This document shows positions 53,679 to 62,899 of a stretch of 64,000 nt of DNA, piece after piece. Made by a program: the position numbers and the translations under genes. The DNA is from JBPEWY01 sp052032225 (GTDB lineage Bacteria > Bacteroidota > Bacteroidia > Flavobacteriales > Flavobacteriaceae): NCBI GenBank assembly GCA_052032225.1, contig JBPEWY010000066.1:1-64000 (forward strand), in the 5' to 3' direction. The notes under the pieces were generated by a model. That model made no database searches. It saw nothing but the letters and a program-made list of their open reading frames with translations, and was not told the DNA's origin. Positions within the stretch are counted from its first letter, which is position 1. Every line of letters starts with the position of its first letter.

Positions 53679-54725
53679 ATGAAAGTAAACACAATTGTTG
53701 TGGGATTTGGGTTGGCCGGTATGGCCATAACGCATAAATTATTGGCAGCAGGTAAAACAGTTTTGGTTTTTGATGAGGATAGTGAACAAGGGTCATCGGT
53801 TGTTGCCGGAGGGTTGTATAATCCTGTTATTTTAAAACGATTTACGTTAGCTTGGAAAGCAACAGAGCAACTACATGAAGCATTACCCTTTTACAGAGAA
53901 ATAGAGAATAAATTCAAAAAAAACTATATTCAACCATTAGGGGTATGTAGAAAATTTGCATCGATAGAAGAACAGAATATGTGGTTTGTAGCAGCCGATA
54001 AGCCATCTATACAACCTTATTTAAATACAACATTGGTTAAAAACAATAACCCTTATATTAATGCACCTCTTGGCTTTGGCAGTCTGTTTAATACAGGAAG
54101 ATTAAAAACTTTAGAGTTACTATCAGACTACAAAGAGTATTTAACAGAGATAGGAGCTTTTAAAAAAGAAGCTTTTAACTATGCTAAACTTAAGATAACA
54201 TCTAATACTGTTTTGTATGATGAAGTTGAAGCCGATTCTATTGTTTTTTCTGAAGGCTTTGGGCTGAAAAAAAATCCTTTTTTTAAACAACTGCCATTAA
54301 TGGGTACTAAAGGAGAGCTTTTAACTATTAAAGCCCCCGATCTTAACTTAGATTTTGTATTAAAATCTACGGTGTTTTTAATACCACTTGGTGATGGTTT
54401 ATATAAAGTTGGGGCAACGTACAATTGGGATGATAAAACTACCAAGCCAACAATACAAGCAAGGGAGTTTTTAGAAAATAATCTTAAAAAACTAATTACG
54501 TGTAATTATCAAATTGTTAATCAAGAAGCAGGAATAAGACCTACTGTTAAAGATAGAAGACCATTAATTGGCCAGCATAAAAACTATAAAAATATGTATG
54601 TTTTAAACGGGCTTGGTACGCGTGGTGTAATGTTGGCTCCTTACACAGCTTCTATTTTATTTGATTGTATAACAGCGCAAAAATCAATCCCTAAAGAAGT
54701 AAATATAACCCGTTTTGTTACATAG
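53679..54725 (+). CDS. FAD-dependent oxidoreductase of the DAO family
   Basis: 348 residues. The N-terminal Rossmann motif is VVGFGLAGMAITHKLLAAGKTVLVFDED (GxGxxG with the acidic end), and the C-terminal FAD strand is GAGIRPTVKDRRPLIGQHKNYKNMYVLNGLGTRGVMLAPYTA. It resembles glycine/D-amino-acid oxidases and the oxidase part of MnmC-like proteins. No export signal. It likely oxidises a small amine; the substrate is unknown. Its 3' end overlaps the convergent DUF983 gene by 8 bases. Confidence 0.85.
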   Translation: MKVNTIVVGFGLAGMAITHKLLAAGKTVLVFDEDSEQGSSVVAGGLYNPVILKRFTLAWKATEQLHEALPFYREIENKFKKNYIQPLGVCRKFASIEEQNMWFVAADKPSIQPYLNTTLVKNNNPYINAPLGFGSLFNTGRLKTLELLSDYKEYLTEIGAFKKEAFNYAKLKITSNTVLYDEVEADSIVFSEGFGLKKNPFFKQLPLMGTKGELLTIKAPDLNLDFVLKSTVFLIPLGDGLYKVGATYNWDDKTTKPTIQAREFLENNLKKLITCNYQIVNQEAGIRPTVKDRRPLIGQHKNYKNMYVLNGLGTRGVMLAPYTASILFDCITAQKSIPKEVNITRFVT

Positions 54726-55122
54726 CTTTTTTTAGAGAATCTTTTTTACGGGGCTCGTACTTTATAAAAAAGTTAATCCAAATATTTCTGCTTAATCGCA
54801 TTATAACCGGCATAAAAGCTATTAGCGTTCCCACAATAGCAAAAAAAGAAGTTTTAAGAGTAGCGCCAATAAAAACATACGATATTATAAAAGCAGCTAC
54901 TGCAAAGGCAACTCCAACAGCATAGCTAACATACATTGCGCCATAAAAAAATGAAGGTTCAAAATTGTATTTAAGTCCACAATTAGAGCACTGCTCATTC
55001 ATTTTTAAGGTGTTAGAAGGAGCATATAAATTTTTACTGGTGTACATATGCTCTTGGTGGCAACGAGGGCAAGTTCCTGTTAAAATGCTGTAAATTTTGG
55101 TTCCTTTTTTTAACATTTGCAT
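54718..55122 (-). CDS. DUF983 membrane protein with zinc-ribbon
   Basis: 134 residues. The N-terminal ribbon has CPRCHQEHM (about 18-26) and CSNCGLKYNFEPSFFYGAMYVSYA (about 45-68), followed by two helices (about 60-85 and 90-110). DUF983 is a widespread unknown family, often near cytochrome oxidase or sulfur genes. Convergent with the DAO gene. Confidence 0.8.
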   Translation of the reverse strand: MQMLKKGTKIYSILTGTCPRCHQEHMYTSKNLYAPSNTLKMNEQCSNCGLKYNFEPSFFYGAMYVSYAVGVAFAVAAFIISYVFIGATLKTSFFAIVGTLIAFMPVIMRLSRNIWINFFIKYEPRKKDSLKKAM

Positions 55123-55180
55123 TTAGTTTGTACAAATATACTACAAACCATACAGTAACTTTGTAACTCAAGTAACATTT

Positions 55181-57097
55181 ATGTTAAGTGTAAATAATGT
55201 ATCGGTAGTATTTGGAGGTGAGACCCTTTTTGAAGATTTTTCATTTAGATTAAACCCGGGAGATAAGGTTGGATTAATAGGTAAAAACGGCGCAGGAAAA
55301 TCTACTTTACTAAAAATATTAGCCGGAGAACAACAACCAGATTCGGGAGAAGTCTCTACAGATAAAGAGGTGTCAGTAGGTTTTTTAAAGCAAGATATAG
55401 ATTTTAGCTACGGAAAGACCGTATTAGAAGAAACATACCGAGCATTTTCTAACATAAAAAAAATTGAGCAAGAAATAGAGGCTATAAACAACCAATTAGC
55501 TAACCGAACAGATTACGAAACAGAAAGCTATAATAATCTCATTATAAAACTCAATGAGCTTAATCATCAATACGAGGTATTAGGAGGTTATAATTATGTA
55601 GGTGAAACCGAAAAAGTTTTACAAGGACTCGGGTTTTCTCGTGATGATTTTAATAAACTAACCGATACTTTTTCTGGTGGTTGGAGAATGCGTATAGAGC
55701 TTGCCAAGTTGCTATTGCAAGACAATCAAGTGTTGTTGTTAGATGAGCCTACAAACCATTTAGATATAGATTCTATAATTTGGTTAGAGCAATTTTTAAA
55801 AGCTTACACAGGCGCAGTAGTTATAGTTTCTCACGATAAGATGTTTTTAGATACTGTAACCAACAGAACCATAGAGATATCTTTAGGGAAACTATATGAT
55901 TTTAATAAGCCCTATTCTAAATACATAACTATTAGGGAAGAGATGCGTGAACAGCAACGTAACGCACAAAAAAATCAGCAAAAACAAATACAGCAAACAG
56001 AGAGATTAATAGAGCGCTTTAGAGCCAAGGCATCTAAAGCTACAATGGCGCAATCATTAATTAAAAAGCTCGAAAAAATTGATAGGATTGAAGTAGATGA
56101 TGAAGATACTGCCGTAATGAATTTACAATTTCCGGTAGCCGTACAGCCCGGAAAAGTTGTTATTGAAGCAAAAAACGTAAGTAAAAGCTATAGTAGTAAG
56201 CAGGTGCTTAAAAACATTAACTTGCTTATAGAAAGAGGTAGTAAAACAGCATTTGTTGGACAAAACGGACAAGGGAAAACAACTTTAGCTAAAATTATTG
56301 TTGGAGAAATAGATTTTGAAGGTGAATTAAAATTAGGGCATAATGTTAAAATAGGATATTTTGCTCAAAACCAAGCTGAATATTTAGATGGTAACAAAAC
56401 CTTGCTCGAAATAATGGAAGAAGCTGCTAACGACTCTAACAGGGCAAAAGTTAGAGATATGTTAGGAAGTTTTTTGTTTAGCGGAGACGATGTAACTAAA
56501 AAAGTAAAAGTGCTTTCGGGAGGAGAACGTAATAGGTTGGCACTGTGCAAAATGCTATTAGAGCCTTTTAATGTTTTAGTAATGGATGAGCCTACAAACC
56601 ATTTAGATATTAAGTCTAAACAAGTGCTTAAGCAGGCTTTGCAAAACTTTGAAGGAACTTTACTTGTGGTGTCTCACGATCGTGATTTTTTGCAAGGACT
56701 AACCAATAAAGTGTACGAGTTTAAAAATAAAGGTATTAAAGAATATTTAGGCGATGTAAATTATTACCTTGAAACCAGAAATGTTGAGAGTTTTAGAGAG
56801 ATAGAAAAACAAATACAACCAAAAGAACAAGCCAGTACAAAACAAGTTGCAAGTGGTAAATTATCTTATGAAGCTCAACGAGAAAAAAAGGCTATAAAAA
56901 ATAAAATCAACAAAATAGAAAATAAAATAGCCCATTTAGAAACAGTTATTGCAGAGTTAGATGCAAAATTAGCGGCCAATTATGATGAGGTTTCTGCCAA
57001 TCCGGATTTTTTTAAATCGTATGAACTCAAAAAACAAGAGTTAGAGAGTTTAATGTTAGAGTGGGAGCAATTACAAGAGCAATTAGAAAGTATTTAA
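55181..57097 (+). CDS. ABC-F family ATPase
   Basis: 638 residues, two ABC domains in one chain without membrane segments. Walker A motifs: GKNGAGKSTLLK (about 36-47) and GQNGQGKTTLAK (about 363-374). Signatures: FSGGWRMRIELAK and LSGGERNRLALCK. Walker B: LLLDEPTNHLD and LVMDEPTNHLD. The inter-domain linker (about 245-310) is rich in Gln and Arg, and a C-terminal coiled coil (about 560-638) is like that of Uup. ABC-F proteins bind ribosomes or branched DNA; this looks Uup-like. An antibiotic-resistance role is less likely. Confidence 0.92.
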   Translation: MLSVNNVSVVFGGETLFEDFSFRLNPGDKVGLIGKNGAGKSTLLKILAGEQQPDSGEVSTDKEVSVGFLKQDIDFSYGKTVLEETYRAFSNIKKIEQEIEAINNQLANRTDYETESYNNLIIKLNELNHQYEVLGGYNYVGETEKVLQGLGFSRDDFNKLTDTFSGGWRMRIELAKLLLQDNQVLLLDEPTNHLDIDSIIWLEQFLKAYTGAVVIVSHDKMFLDTVTNRTIEISLGKLYDFNKPYSKYITIREEMREQQRNAQKNQQKQIQQTERLIERFRAKASKATMAQSLIKKLEKIDRIEVDDEDTAVMNLQFPVAVQPGKVVIEAKNVSKSYSSKQVLKNINLLIERGSKTAFVGQNGQGKTTLAKIIVGEIDFEGELKLGHNVKIGYFAQNQAEYLDGNKTLLEIMEEAANDSNRAKVRDMLGSFLFSGDDVTKKVKVLSGGERNRLALCKMLLEPFNVLVMDEPTNHLDIKSKQVLKQALQNFEGTLLVVSHDRDFLQGLTNKVYEFKNKGIKEYLGDVNYYLETRNVESFREIEKQIQPKEQASTKQVASGKLSYEAQREKKAIKNKINKIENKIAHLETVIAELDAKLAANYDEVSANPDFFKSYELKKQELESLMLEWEQLQEQLESI

Positions 57098-57101
57098 TTT
57101 T

Positions 57102-57278
57102 ATGTTACTGCATGAATACATTTGCCCATATTGTTGGCAAATAAATACCATAAATATAGATACATCTGTAAACAACCAGACGTTTATAGAAGATTGCCAA
57201 GTGTGTTGTAACCCAATAGAATTTAGCTTTACGCTACATAAAAACGAGCTTAAAACAGCCTATGTAAAAAAAGCGTAA
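57102..57278 (+). CDS. CPXCG-type cysteine-rich small protein
   Basis: 58 residues, below the size most gene finders keep. It starts MLLHEYICPYCWQINTIN (Cys8, Cys11), then EDCQVCCNPIEFSF (Cys32, Cys35, Cys36). Two CxxC-type knuckles should bind one zinc ion. The first motif is CPYCW, where the family usually has CPxCG. It begins 4 bases after the ABC-F stop, indicating an operon, and its stop faces the Crp/Fnr gene 6 bases away. Function unknown. Confidence 0.75.
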   Translation: MLLHEYICPYCWQINTINIDTSVNNQTFIEDCQVCCNPIEFSFTLHKNELKTAYVKKA

Positions 57279-57284
57279 TAACTA

Positions 57285-57968
57285 CTACTCGTTAATTAAA
57301 TATTCTAATTTTTTAATATCTAAGAGCTTAATTTTTTTGCCTTCAAAAGCAATTAACCCTTCTTTCTTAAAACTAGAGAGTAGCCTGATGGCAGATTCGG
57401 TTGCGGTACCAACCATATTAGCCATTTCTTCTCTAGAGAGTTGTATGTTTAACACGCCATCATCATTAATCCCAAAGGTGTCGTATAAATAAAGTAGTGC
57501 TTCTGCTAAACGTTGCTTTACATTGTGTTGTGCCATATTTACAACGGCATCGTTAGCTTCTTTTAAATCGTCACAAACATCTTTTATCATCTCTTTAGAA
57601 AACCTAACATTTTTAGCTAAAGCATTTACAATCTCTGCTTTAGGAATAAAACAAACCTCCATATCGTTTACGGCAGTAGCAGTTAGGTTAACGGCTTCGT
57701 TACTTAAAACACTACGTTGCCCAAGTAAATCGCCTCGAGAGATAAATTTTAAAATTTGCTCTTTTCCGTTAGGACTTAATTTTGTGAGTTTGCAGGCACC
57801 TTGTTTTATACAATAAACACCGTGTAAATATTCTCCTTCTTTAAAAATAACAGTTCCTTTTTTTACTGTTTGTGAAGTTTTACATTCAGACATCGCAACC
57901 AGTTCATCTTTAGTTAATGCTTTTAAAGAACTTAACTGCCTGACAATGCACTGTTCACATTTGCTCAT
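57285..57968 (-). CDS. Crp/Fnr family regulator near the cbb3 locus
   Basis: 227 residues: a cyclic-nucleotide-binding-type beta barrel (about 25-125), dimer helix, and a C-terminal helix-turn-helix (LSREEMANMVGTATESAIRLLSSFKKEGLI). Cysteines suggest iron-sulfur sensing: Cys4 and Cys7 in MSKCEQC align with FNR Cys20 and Cys23, and Cys106 (EVCFIPK) aligns with FNR Cys122. The FNR Cys29 position is Ser13; Cys29 of this protein is a possible substitute. It is divergent from the cbb3-linked ATPase gene, with a matching palindrome between them, so it probably regulates that locus in response to oxygen. Confidence 0.88.
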   Translation of the reverse strand: MSKCEQCIVRQLSSLKALTKDELVAMSECKTSQTVKKGTVIFKEGEYLHGVYCIKQGACKLTKLSPNGKEQILKFISRGDLLGQRSVLSNEAVNLTATAVNDMEVCFIPKAEIVNALAKNVRFSKEMIKDVCDDLKEANDAVVNMAQHNVKQRLAEALLYLYDTFGINDDGVLNIQLSREEMANMVGTATESAIRLLSSFKKEGLIAFEGKKIKLLDIKKLEYLINE

Positions 57969-58003
57969 GGTAAAATAATTTGCTCTGCCTAAAATACAAA
58001 ACG

Positions 58004-58019
58004 TATGATAAATATCATA
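58004..58019 (+). promoter_or_regulatory. Fnr-like operator before the ccoI-type ATPase gene
   Basis: TATGATAAATATCATA: perfect 6-bp arms with a 4-base spacer, the geometry of the FNR site TTGAT-N4-ATCAA. Its centre is 29.5 bases before a promoter-like AACCTTTG (58041-58048), placing it near -43, a class II activator position. Confidence 0.65.
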
Positions 58020-58068
58020 TTTTTTTAAACTAAGTATTACAACCTTTGCTGCAGGTAATTGAGCAAAT

Positions 58069-60444
58069 ATGAATTCTACTTGTTTTCACTGTGGTAATCT
58101 CTGTGAAGCCGAAGCATTGGTATATGATAGTAAAGACTTTTGCTGTAATGGCTGTAAAACGGTTTACCAGATTTTATCTGAACACGATTTAACCTCGTAT
58201 TATGATTTAGAAAAAAGCCCAGGGGCAAGACCCAAATTAAGTGAGGGTAAATTTGATTTTTTAGACAACCAAAAAGTAGTAGAGCAGCTTTTGGAGTTTA
58301 ATGATGCCGATGTTCAGATTATTAATTTATACATTCCGCACATTCACTGTAGCTCGTGTATTTGGGTTTTAGAAAACTTAAATAAAATAAGTAAAGCCAT
58401 AACAAGTGCTCAAGTAAATTTCCCTAAAAAAACAGTCAGAATTTGTTATAGCCCTTCTAAAATAACATTAAAAGAGGTTGTTATTTTATTAGCCAATATT
58501 GGTTATGAACCCTATATAAGTTTAGAAGATTATACTAAGCCTAAAAGAAAGCAAAACTCAAGCATGTTGTACAAATTAGGCGTTGCCGGTTTTGCTTTTG
58601 GCAATGTCATGCTGTTGTCTTTTCCGGAGTATTTTGAGGTAAATGAGTATTGGTTAAACCAGTACAAACCTTTTTTTAGGTGGATTATGTTTGCCATGTC
58701 TGTACCGGTTGTTTTTTATGCAGCACAAGATTATTTTATATCGGCTTATAAAGGACTACAATCTAAATTATTAAATATAGATGTTCCTATAGCGTTAGGT
58801 ATATTGGTATTGTTTTTTAGAAGCGTTTTTGAAATTACTACAAACACCGGCCAAGGTTTTTTTGATAGTTTAACCGGACTTGTATTTTTCTTATTACTAG
58901 GGAAGTTTTTTCAGCAGAAAACATATAATTTCTTATCGTTTGAGCGAGATTATAAAAGTTATTTTCCTATCGGAGTTACTAAAATTAGCAGTGATAAATC
59001 AGAAACAAATATTCCGGTTTACGATATTAAAAAGGGCGATAGGCTTTTAATTAGAAACCAGGAGCTATTGCCGGTAGATGCTATTTTAATTTCTGAAAAA
59101 GCAAAAATAGATTACAGTTTTGTAACAGGCGAATCGCAACCGGTAACAAAACAAAGTGGCGACAAATTGTTTGCCGGAGGAAAGCAATGCGAAGGAGCCA
59201 TAGAAGTAGAAGCCATAGCTACGGTATCGCAGAGTTACTTAACACAACTATGGAGCAATAAGACATTTTCTAAAGACAAAACGCAAGGTTTTAAAACACT
59301 TACAGATGCAGTTAGCAAATATTTTACAATTGCATTGTTGTTGATAGCTTTTGTAGCAACAACCTACTGGATTTTTACAGATTCCTCTAAGGCTATAGGC
59401 GTGTTAACGGCTATTTTAATAGTTGCGTGCCCATGCGCATTGGCATTATCTGCTCCGTTTACGTTAGGAAACATGCTACGAATATACGGTCAGAAAAAAT
59501 TCTATTTAAAAAATGCCCAAGTTATAGAGCGTTTGGCGCAAATAAATACAGTAATATTTGATAAAACAGGAACAATAACAAAATCACAAGAAAGTGCAAT
59601 AACCTACCACGGAGAGCCTTTAACTAAACAAGAAGAAGCGCTTTTGCGTTCCTCTTTACGAAACTCTAACCACCCGTTAAGCCGGCAATTGTATAGTTTG
59701 TTAAAAGAACATAACATTGTTAGCTTAAATCATTTTAATGAATATACCGGTAAAGGAATTGAAGCAGCCAAGGACGGAGCTTCTGTAAAAATAGGTTCAG
59801 AGCAGTTTGTTACCGGTAAAACCTCATCGCAAACAGCACTGCAAACGGCAGTACATATAAGTACCAACAACAATTACAAAGGAAAATATACTTTTTATAA
59901 TAAATACAGACCCGGAATAGCCAAGCTTTTCAAAGCATTAAAAAAACAGTATGATTTAGCAATACTCTCCGGAGATAATGAAAGCGAAAGAGAAAACCTA
60001 AAAAAAATACTGCCGACTAAAGCTAAAATTTTATTTAACCAAAAACCCGACGATAAGTTAAACTACATAGCATACCACCAAAAAGAAGGAGCTAATATAA
60101 TGATGGTGGGAGATGGGTTAAATGATGCCGGTGCCTTGCAACAAAGCAATGTTGGAGTTGCTGTGAGTGAGAATGTAAATGTGTTTTCTCCGGCATGCGA
60201 TGCTATTTTAGATGCTAATAAACTTACCTCTTTAGCTTCGTATTTATGGGCTTCTAAAAAGGCAGTACAGGTTATTAAAGCCAGCTTTGTGCTATCGTTT
60301 TTATACAACATAGTAGGGCTTTATTTTGCTGTTACGGGAAAATTATCACCTGTAATTGCTGCTATTTTAATGCCCTTAAGTTCTATTACAATAGTTGTTT
60401 TTACTACTGTGATGACCAATTTAATAGGAAGAAAATTAAAATAA
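58069..60444 (+). CDS. ccoI: Heavy-metal P-type ATPase of the cbb3 locus (CcoI/FixI-like copper exporter)
   Basis: 791 residues. N-terminal cysteine-rich ribbon: CFHCGNLC (5-12) and CCNGC (25-29), typical of cbb3-linked ATPases. An HMA-like domain with HCSSC (Cys94, Cys97) follows, then about eight helices. The metal path is ACPCALALSAPF, the phosphorylated aspartate is in FDKTGTITK, and the hinge is GDGLNDAGAL. Role: moves Cu(I) out of the cytoplasm for insertion in cytochrome cbb3. It lies 72 bases before ccoS. All key residues are present. Confidence 0.9.
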   Translation: MNSTCFHCGNLCEAEALVYDSKDFCCNGCKTVYQILSEHDLTSYYDLEKSPGARPKLSEGKFDFLDNQKVVEQLLEFNDADVQIINLYIPHIHCSSCIWVLENLNKISKAITSAQVNFPKKTVRICYSPSKITLKEVVILLANIGYEPYISLEDYTKPKRKQNSSMLYKLGVAGFAFGNVMLLSFPEYFEVNEYWLNQYKPFFRWIMFAMSVPVVFYAAQDYFISAYKGLQSKLLNIDVPIALGILVLFFRSVFEITTNTGQGFFDSLTGLVFFLLLGKFFQQKTYNFLSFERDYKSYFPIGVTKISSDKSETNIPVYDIKKGDRLLIRNQELLPVDAILISEKAKIDYSFVTGESQPVTKQSGDKLFAGGKQCEGAIEVEAIATVSQSYLTQLWSNKTFSKDKTQGFKTLTDAVSKYFTIALLLIAFVATTYWIFTDSSKAIGVLTAILIVACPCALALSAPFTLGNMLRIYGQKKFYLKNAQVIERLAQINTVIFDKTGTITKSQESAITYHGEPLTKQEEALLRSSLRNSNHPLSRQLYSLLKEHNIVSLNHFNEYTGKGIEAAKDGASVKIGSEQFVTGKTSSQTALQTAVHISTNNNYKGKYTFYNKYRPGIAKLFKALKKQYDLAILSGDNESERENLKKILPTKAKILFNQKPDDKLNYIAYHQKEGANIMMVGDGLNDAGALQQSNVGVAVSENVNVFSPACDAILDANKLTSLASYLWASKKAVQVIKASFVLSFLYNIVGLYFAVTGKLSPVIAAILMPLSSITIVVFTTVMTNLIGRKLK

Positions 60445-60452
60445 TTACAAAG

Positions 60453-60468
60453 CATGATAAATGTCATT
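60453..60468 (+). promoter_or_regulatory. Fnr-like operator before ccoS
   Basis: CATGATAAATGTCATT, near-palindromic (ATGAT...GTCAT) and very like the site at 58004. Its centre is exactly 29.5 bases before TACATTTG (60490), the same distance as the first site to its octamer. Confidence 0.6.
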
Positions 60469-60489
60469 TTTTACAGCACTGTGTCAAAC

Positions 60490-60497
60490 TACATTTG
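60490..60497 (+). promoter_or_regulatory. -7 element of ccoS-ccoNO-ccoQ-ccoP
   Basis: TACATTTG is an exact TAnnTTTG, 18 bases before the ccoS ATG. No TTG -33 element is present, which is expected of an activator-dependent promoter. Confidence 0.55.
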
Positions 60498-60515
60498 TGT
60501 AAACATTCAATAGGT

Positions 60516-60701
60516 ATGAGTGTCATCTACATGTTAATTACTATAAGTATTGTTGTAGCAGTTGGGTTCTTTATTGCTTTCGTATCGGCTGTAAAAAGTG
60601 GCCAGTACGAAGATAGCTATACCCCATCTGTTAGAATGCTTTTTGAAGATGAGTTAATAAACCAAACGGATTCAGAACAAACTAAAGACAAACAATCATA
60701 A
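60516..60701 (+). CDS. ccoS: Cytochrome cbb3 assembly protein CcoS
   Basis: 61 residues from ATG 60516 (MSVIYMLITISIVVAVGFFIAFVSAVKSGQYED). An upstream in-frame TTG at 60495 is less likely. One membrane helix, followed by the conserved AVKSGQYED and a short polar tail. CcoS is needed to insert heme and copper in the oxidase. 2 bases before ccoNO. Confidence 0.92.
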   Translation: MSVIYMLITISIVVAVGFFIAFVSAVKSGQYEDSYTPSVRMLFEDELINQTDSEQTKDKQS

Positions 60702-60703
60702 TT

Positions 60704-62893
60704 ATGGAAGTGCAACAATTTTACTACGACAACAAAATTGTTAAAAAGTTTCTCTACGCCACATTACTTTGGGGTGTTGTAGGAATGCTTGTAGGCTTAC
60801 TGTTAGCCTTTATGTTTTTGTACCCTAATTTAACCGATGGTATTCCGTGGTTAAGCTTTGGGCGCATTAGACCCTTACACACCAATGCAGTAATTTTTGC
60901 ATTTGTGGGGAATGCCATTTTTGCCGGTGTATATTACTCATTACAGCGCTTGCTTAAAGCAAGAATGTATAGTGATTGGCTTAGTAATTTTAATTTTTGG
61001 GGGTGGCAAGCAATCATTGTAGCTGCAGCAATTACGTTACCTCTAGGATATACCACATCTAAAGAATACGCAGAGTTAGAGTGGCCTATAGACATTGCCA
61101 TTGCTTTGGTATGGGTTGCTTTTGGGGTAAACATGATTGGTACTATCTTAAAAAGAAGACAGCGCCACTTGTATGTTGCCGTTTGGTTTTACATTGCCAC
61201 TTTTGTAACAGTAGCTGTACTACACATATTTAACAGTTTAGAGCTTCCGGTTAGTGCTTTAAAAAGCTACTCTGTTTATGCCGGTGTACAAGATGCATTA
61301 GTACAATGGTGGTACGGGCATAATGCGGTAGCATTCTTTTTAACCACACCGTTTTTAGGATTAATGTACTACTTTGTACCGAAGGCAGCCAATAGACCGG
61401 TGTATTCATACAGGTTGTCTATTGTTCACTTCTGGTCATTAATATTTATATATATATGGGCTGGTCCGCATCACTTATTATATACAGCATTGCCGGATTG
61501 GGCTCAAAATTTAGGTGTAGTATTTTCTGTTATGCTTATTGCTCCGTCTTGGGGAGGTATGATAAACGGATTATTAACACTAAGAGGAGCATGGGATAAA
61601 GTTAGAACCGATCCGGTTTTAAAATTCATGGTTGTAGCCATTACAGGATATGGTATGGCAACTTTTGAAGGCCCTATGCTATCATTAAAAAACGTAAATG
61701 CTATTGGGCACTTTACAGATTGGATTATTGCACACGTTCATGTGGGAGCGTTAGCTTGGAACGGGTTTTTAACATTTGGTATGTTGTATTACTTAGTGCC
61801 AAGAATGTTTAAAACCAAATTACACTCTGTATCCCTTGCTAATTTTCATTTTTGGATTGGTACGTTAGGTATTATTCTTTACGCACTACCAATGTATGTA
61901 GCAGGCTTTACACAAGCTTCTATGTGGAAACAGTTTAACCCAGACGGGACACTTGTTTATGGTAACTTCTTAGAAACAGTTACACAAATTGTACCAATGT
62001 ACTGGATGCGTGCTATTGGAGGTACACTTTATGTAATAGGTGTTTTAGTGGGTGTTTACAATACCATTAAAACCATTAGAAGCGGTAGTAAAGTTACCGA
62101 TGAGCTTGCCGAAGCACCTGCATTAACAAGAGTAAGTAAAGGGCGTTTAGCCGGAGAAAAGTTTCATACTTGGTTAGAGCGTAAGCCGGTTCAGTTAACC
62201 ATATTAGCAACCATAGCAATTTTAATAGGAGGTATAGTGCAAATAGTACCAACTATTTTGGTGAAATCTAATATACCAACTATAAGCAGTGTTAAACCAT
62301 ATACGCCTTTAGAGTTAGAAGGTAGAGATTTATACATTAGAGAAGGCTGTGTGTCTTGTCACTCTCAAATGATTAGACCTTTTAGAAGCGAGGTAGAACG
62401 TTACGGAGAGTATTCTAAAGCAGGAGAGTTTGTGTACGATCATCCGTTCTTATGGGGAAGTAAACGTACCGGACCTGATTTAATGAGAATAGGAGGTAAA
62501 TATTCAGATAACTGGCATTTAAACCATATGTACGATCCGCAAAGTACATCACCGGGAAGTATAATGCCTGCTTACCAATGGTTAATTCATAATGAGTTAG
62601 ATAAGTCTGACATTGAGGCTAAAATGAGAACCATGGTTAAACTGGGTGTTCCTTATACAGAAGAAGATATTGCAAATGCACGCGCTCATATGGAAGAGCA
62701 GGCAAAGCAAATAGAACAAAATCTTTACAACGATCCTGATTTTGCAAAAAACTACGAAGCGCAAAAGAAAGCTGCCTTAGAAAAAGGTGAAGAGTTTGTA
62801 GAGATGAAAGATAGAGAAATTGTAGCCCTAATAGCTTATTTACAGCGTTTAGGTACAGATATAAAAGTTAAAGACGAAACCGCATTAAAGTAA
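60704..62893 (+). CDS. ccoNO: Fused cytochrome cbb3 oxidase subunits I and II (CcoN-CcoO)
   Basis: 729 residues. Residues 1 to about 470 are CcoN, with about 12 helices and heme/copper ligands in PLHTNAVIFAFVGN, WWYGHNAVAFFL and IIAHVHVGALAWNGF. A linker and new helix (about 497-520) lead to the CcoO part with one heme c site, EGCVSCHSQMIRPF, and the axial methionine region GSIMPAYQW. The C-terminus carries an extra charged helix (about 660-710). The fusion is usual in Bacteroidota. Role: terminal high-affinity oxygen reductase of the inner membrane. Confidence 0.95.
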   Translation: MEVQQFYYDNKIVKKFLYATLLWGVVGMLVGLLLAFMFLYPNLTDGIPWLSFGRIRPLHTNAVIFAFVGNAIFAGVYYSLQRLLKARMYSDWLSNFNFWGWQAIIVAAAITLPLGYTTSKEYAELEWPIDIAIALVWVAFGVNMIGTILKRRQRHLYVAVWFYIATFVTVAVLHIFNSLELPVSALKSYSVYAGVQDALVQWWYGHNAVAFFLTTPFLGLMYYFVPKAANRPVYSYRLSIVHFWSLIFIYIWAGPHHLLYTALPDWAQNLGVVFSVMLIAPSWGGMINGLLTLRGAWDKVRTDPVLKFMVVAITGYGMATFEGPMLSLKNVNAIGHFTDWIIAHVHVGALAWNGFLTFGMLYYLVPRMFKTKLHSVSLANFHFWIGTLGIILYALPMYVAGFTQASMWKQFNPDGTLVYGNFLETVTQIVPMYWMRAIGGTLYVIGVLVGVYNTIKTIRSGSKVTDELAEAPALTRVSKGRLAGEKFHTWLERKPVQLTILATIAILIGGIVQIVPTILVKSNIPTISSVKPYTPLELEGRDLYIREGCVSCHSQMIRPFRSEVERYGEYSKAGEFVYDHPFLWGSKRTGPDLMRIGGKYSDNWHLNHMYDPQSTSPGSIMPAYQWLIHNELDKSDIEAKMRTMVKLGVPYTEEDIANARAHMEEQAKQIEQNLYNDPDFAKNYEAQKKAALEKGEEFVEMKDREIVALIAYLQRLGTDIKVKDETALK

Positions 62894-62899
62894 TAAGCT

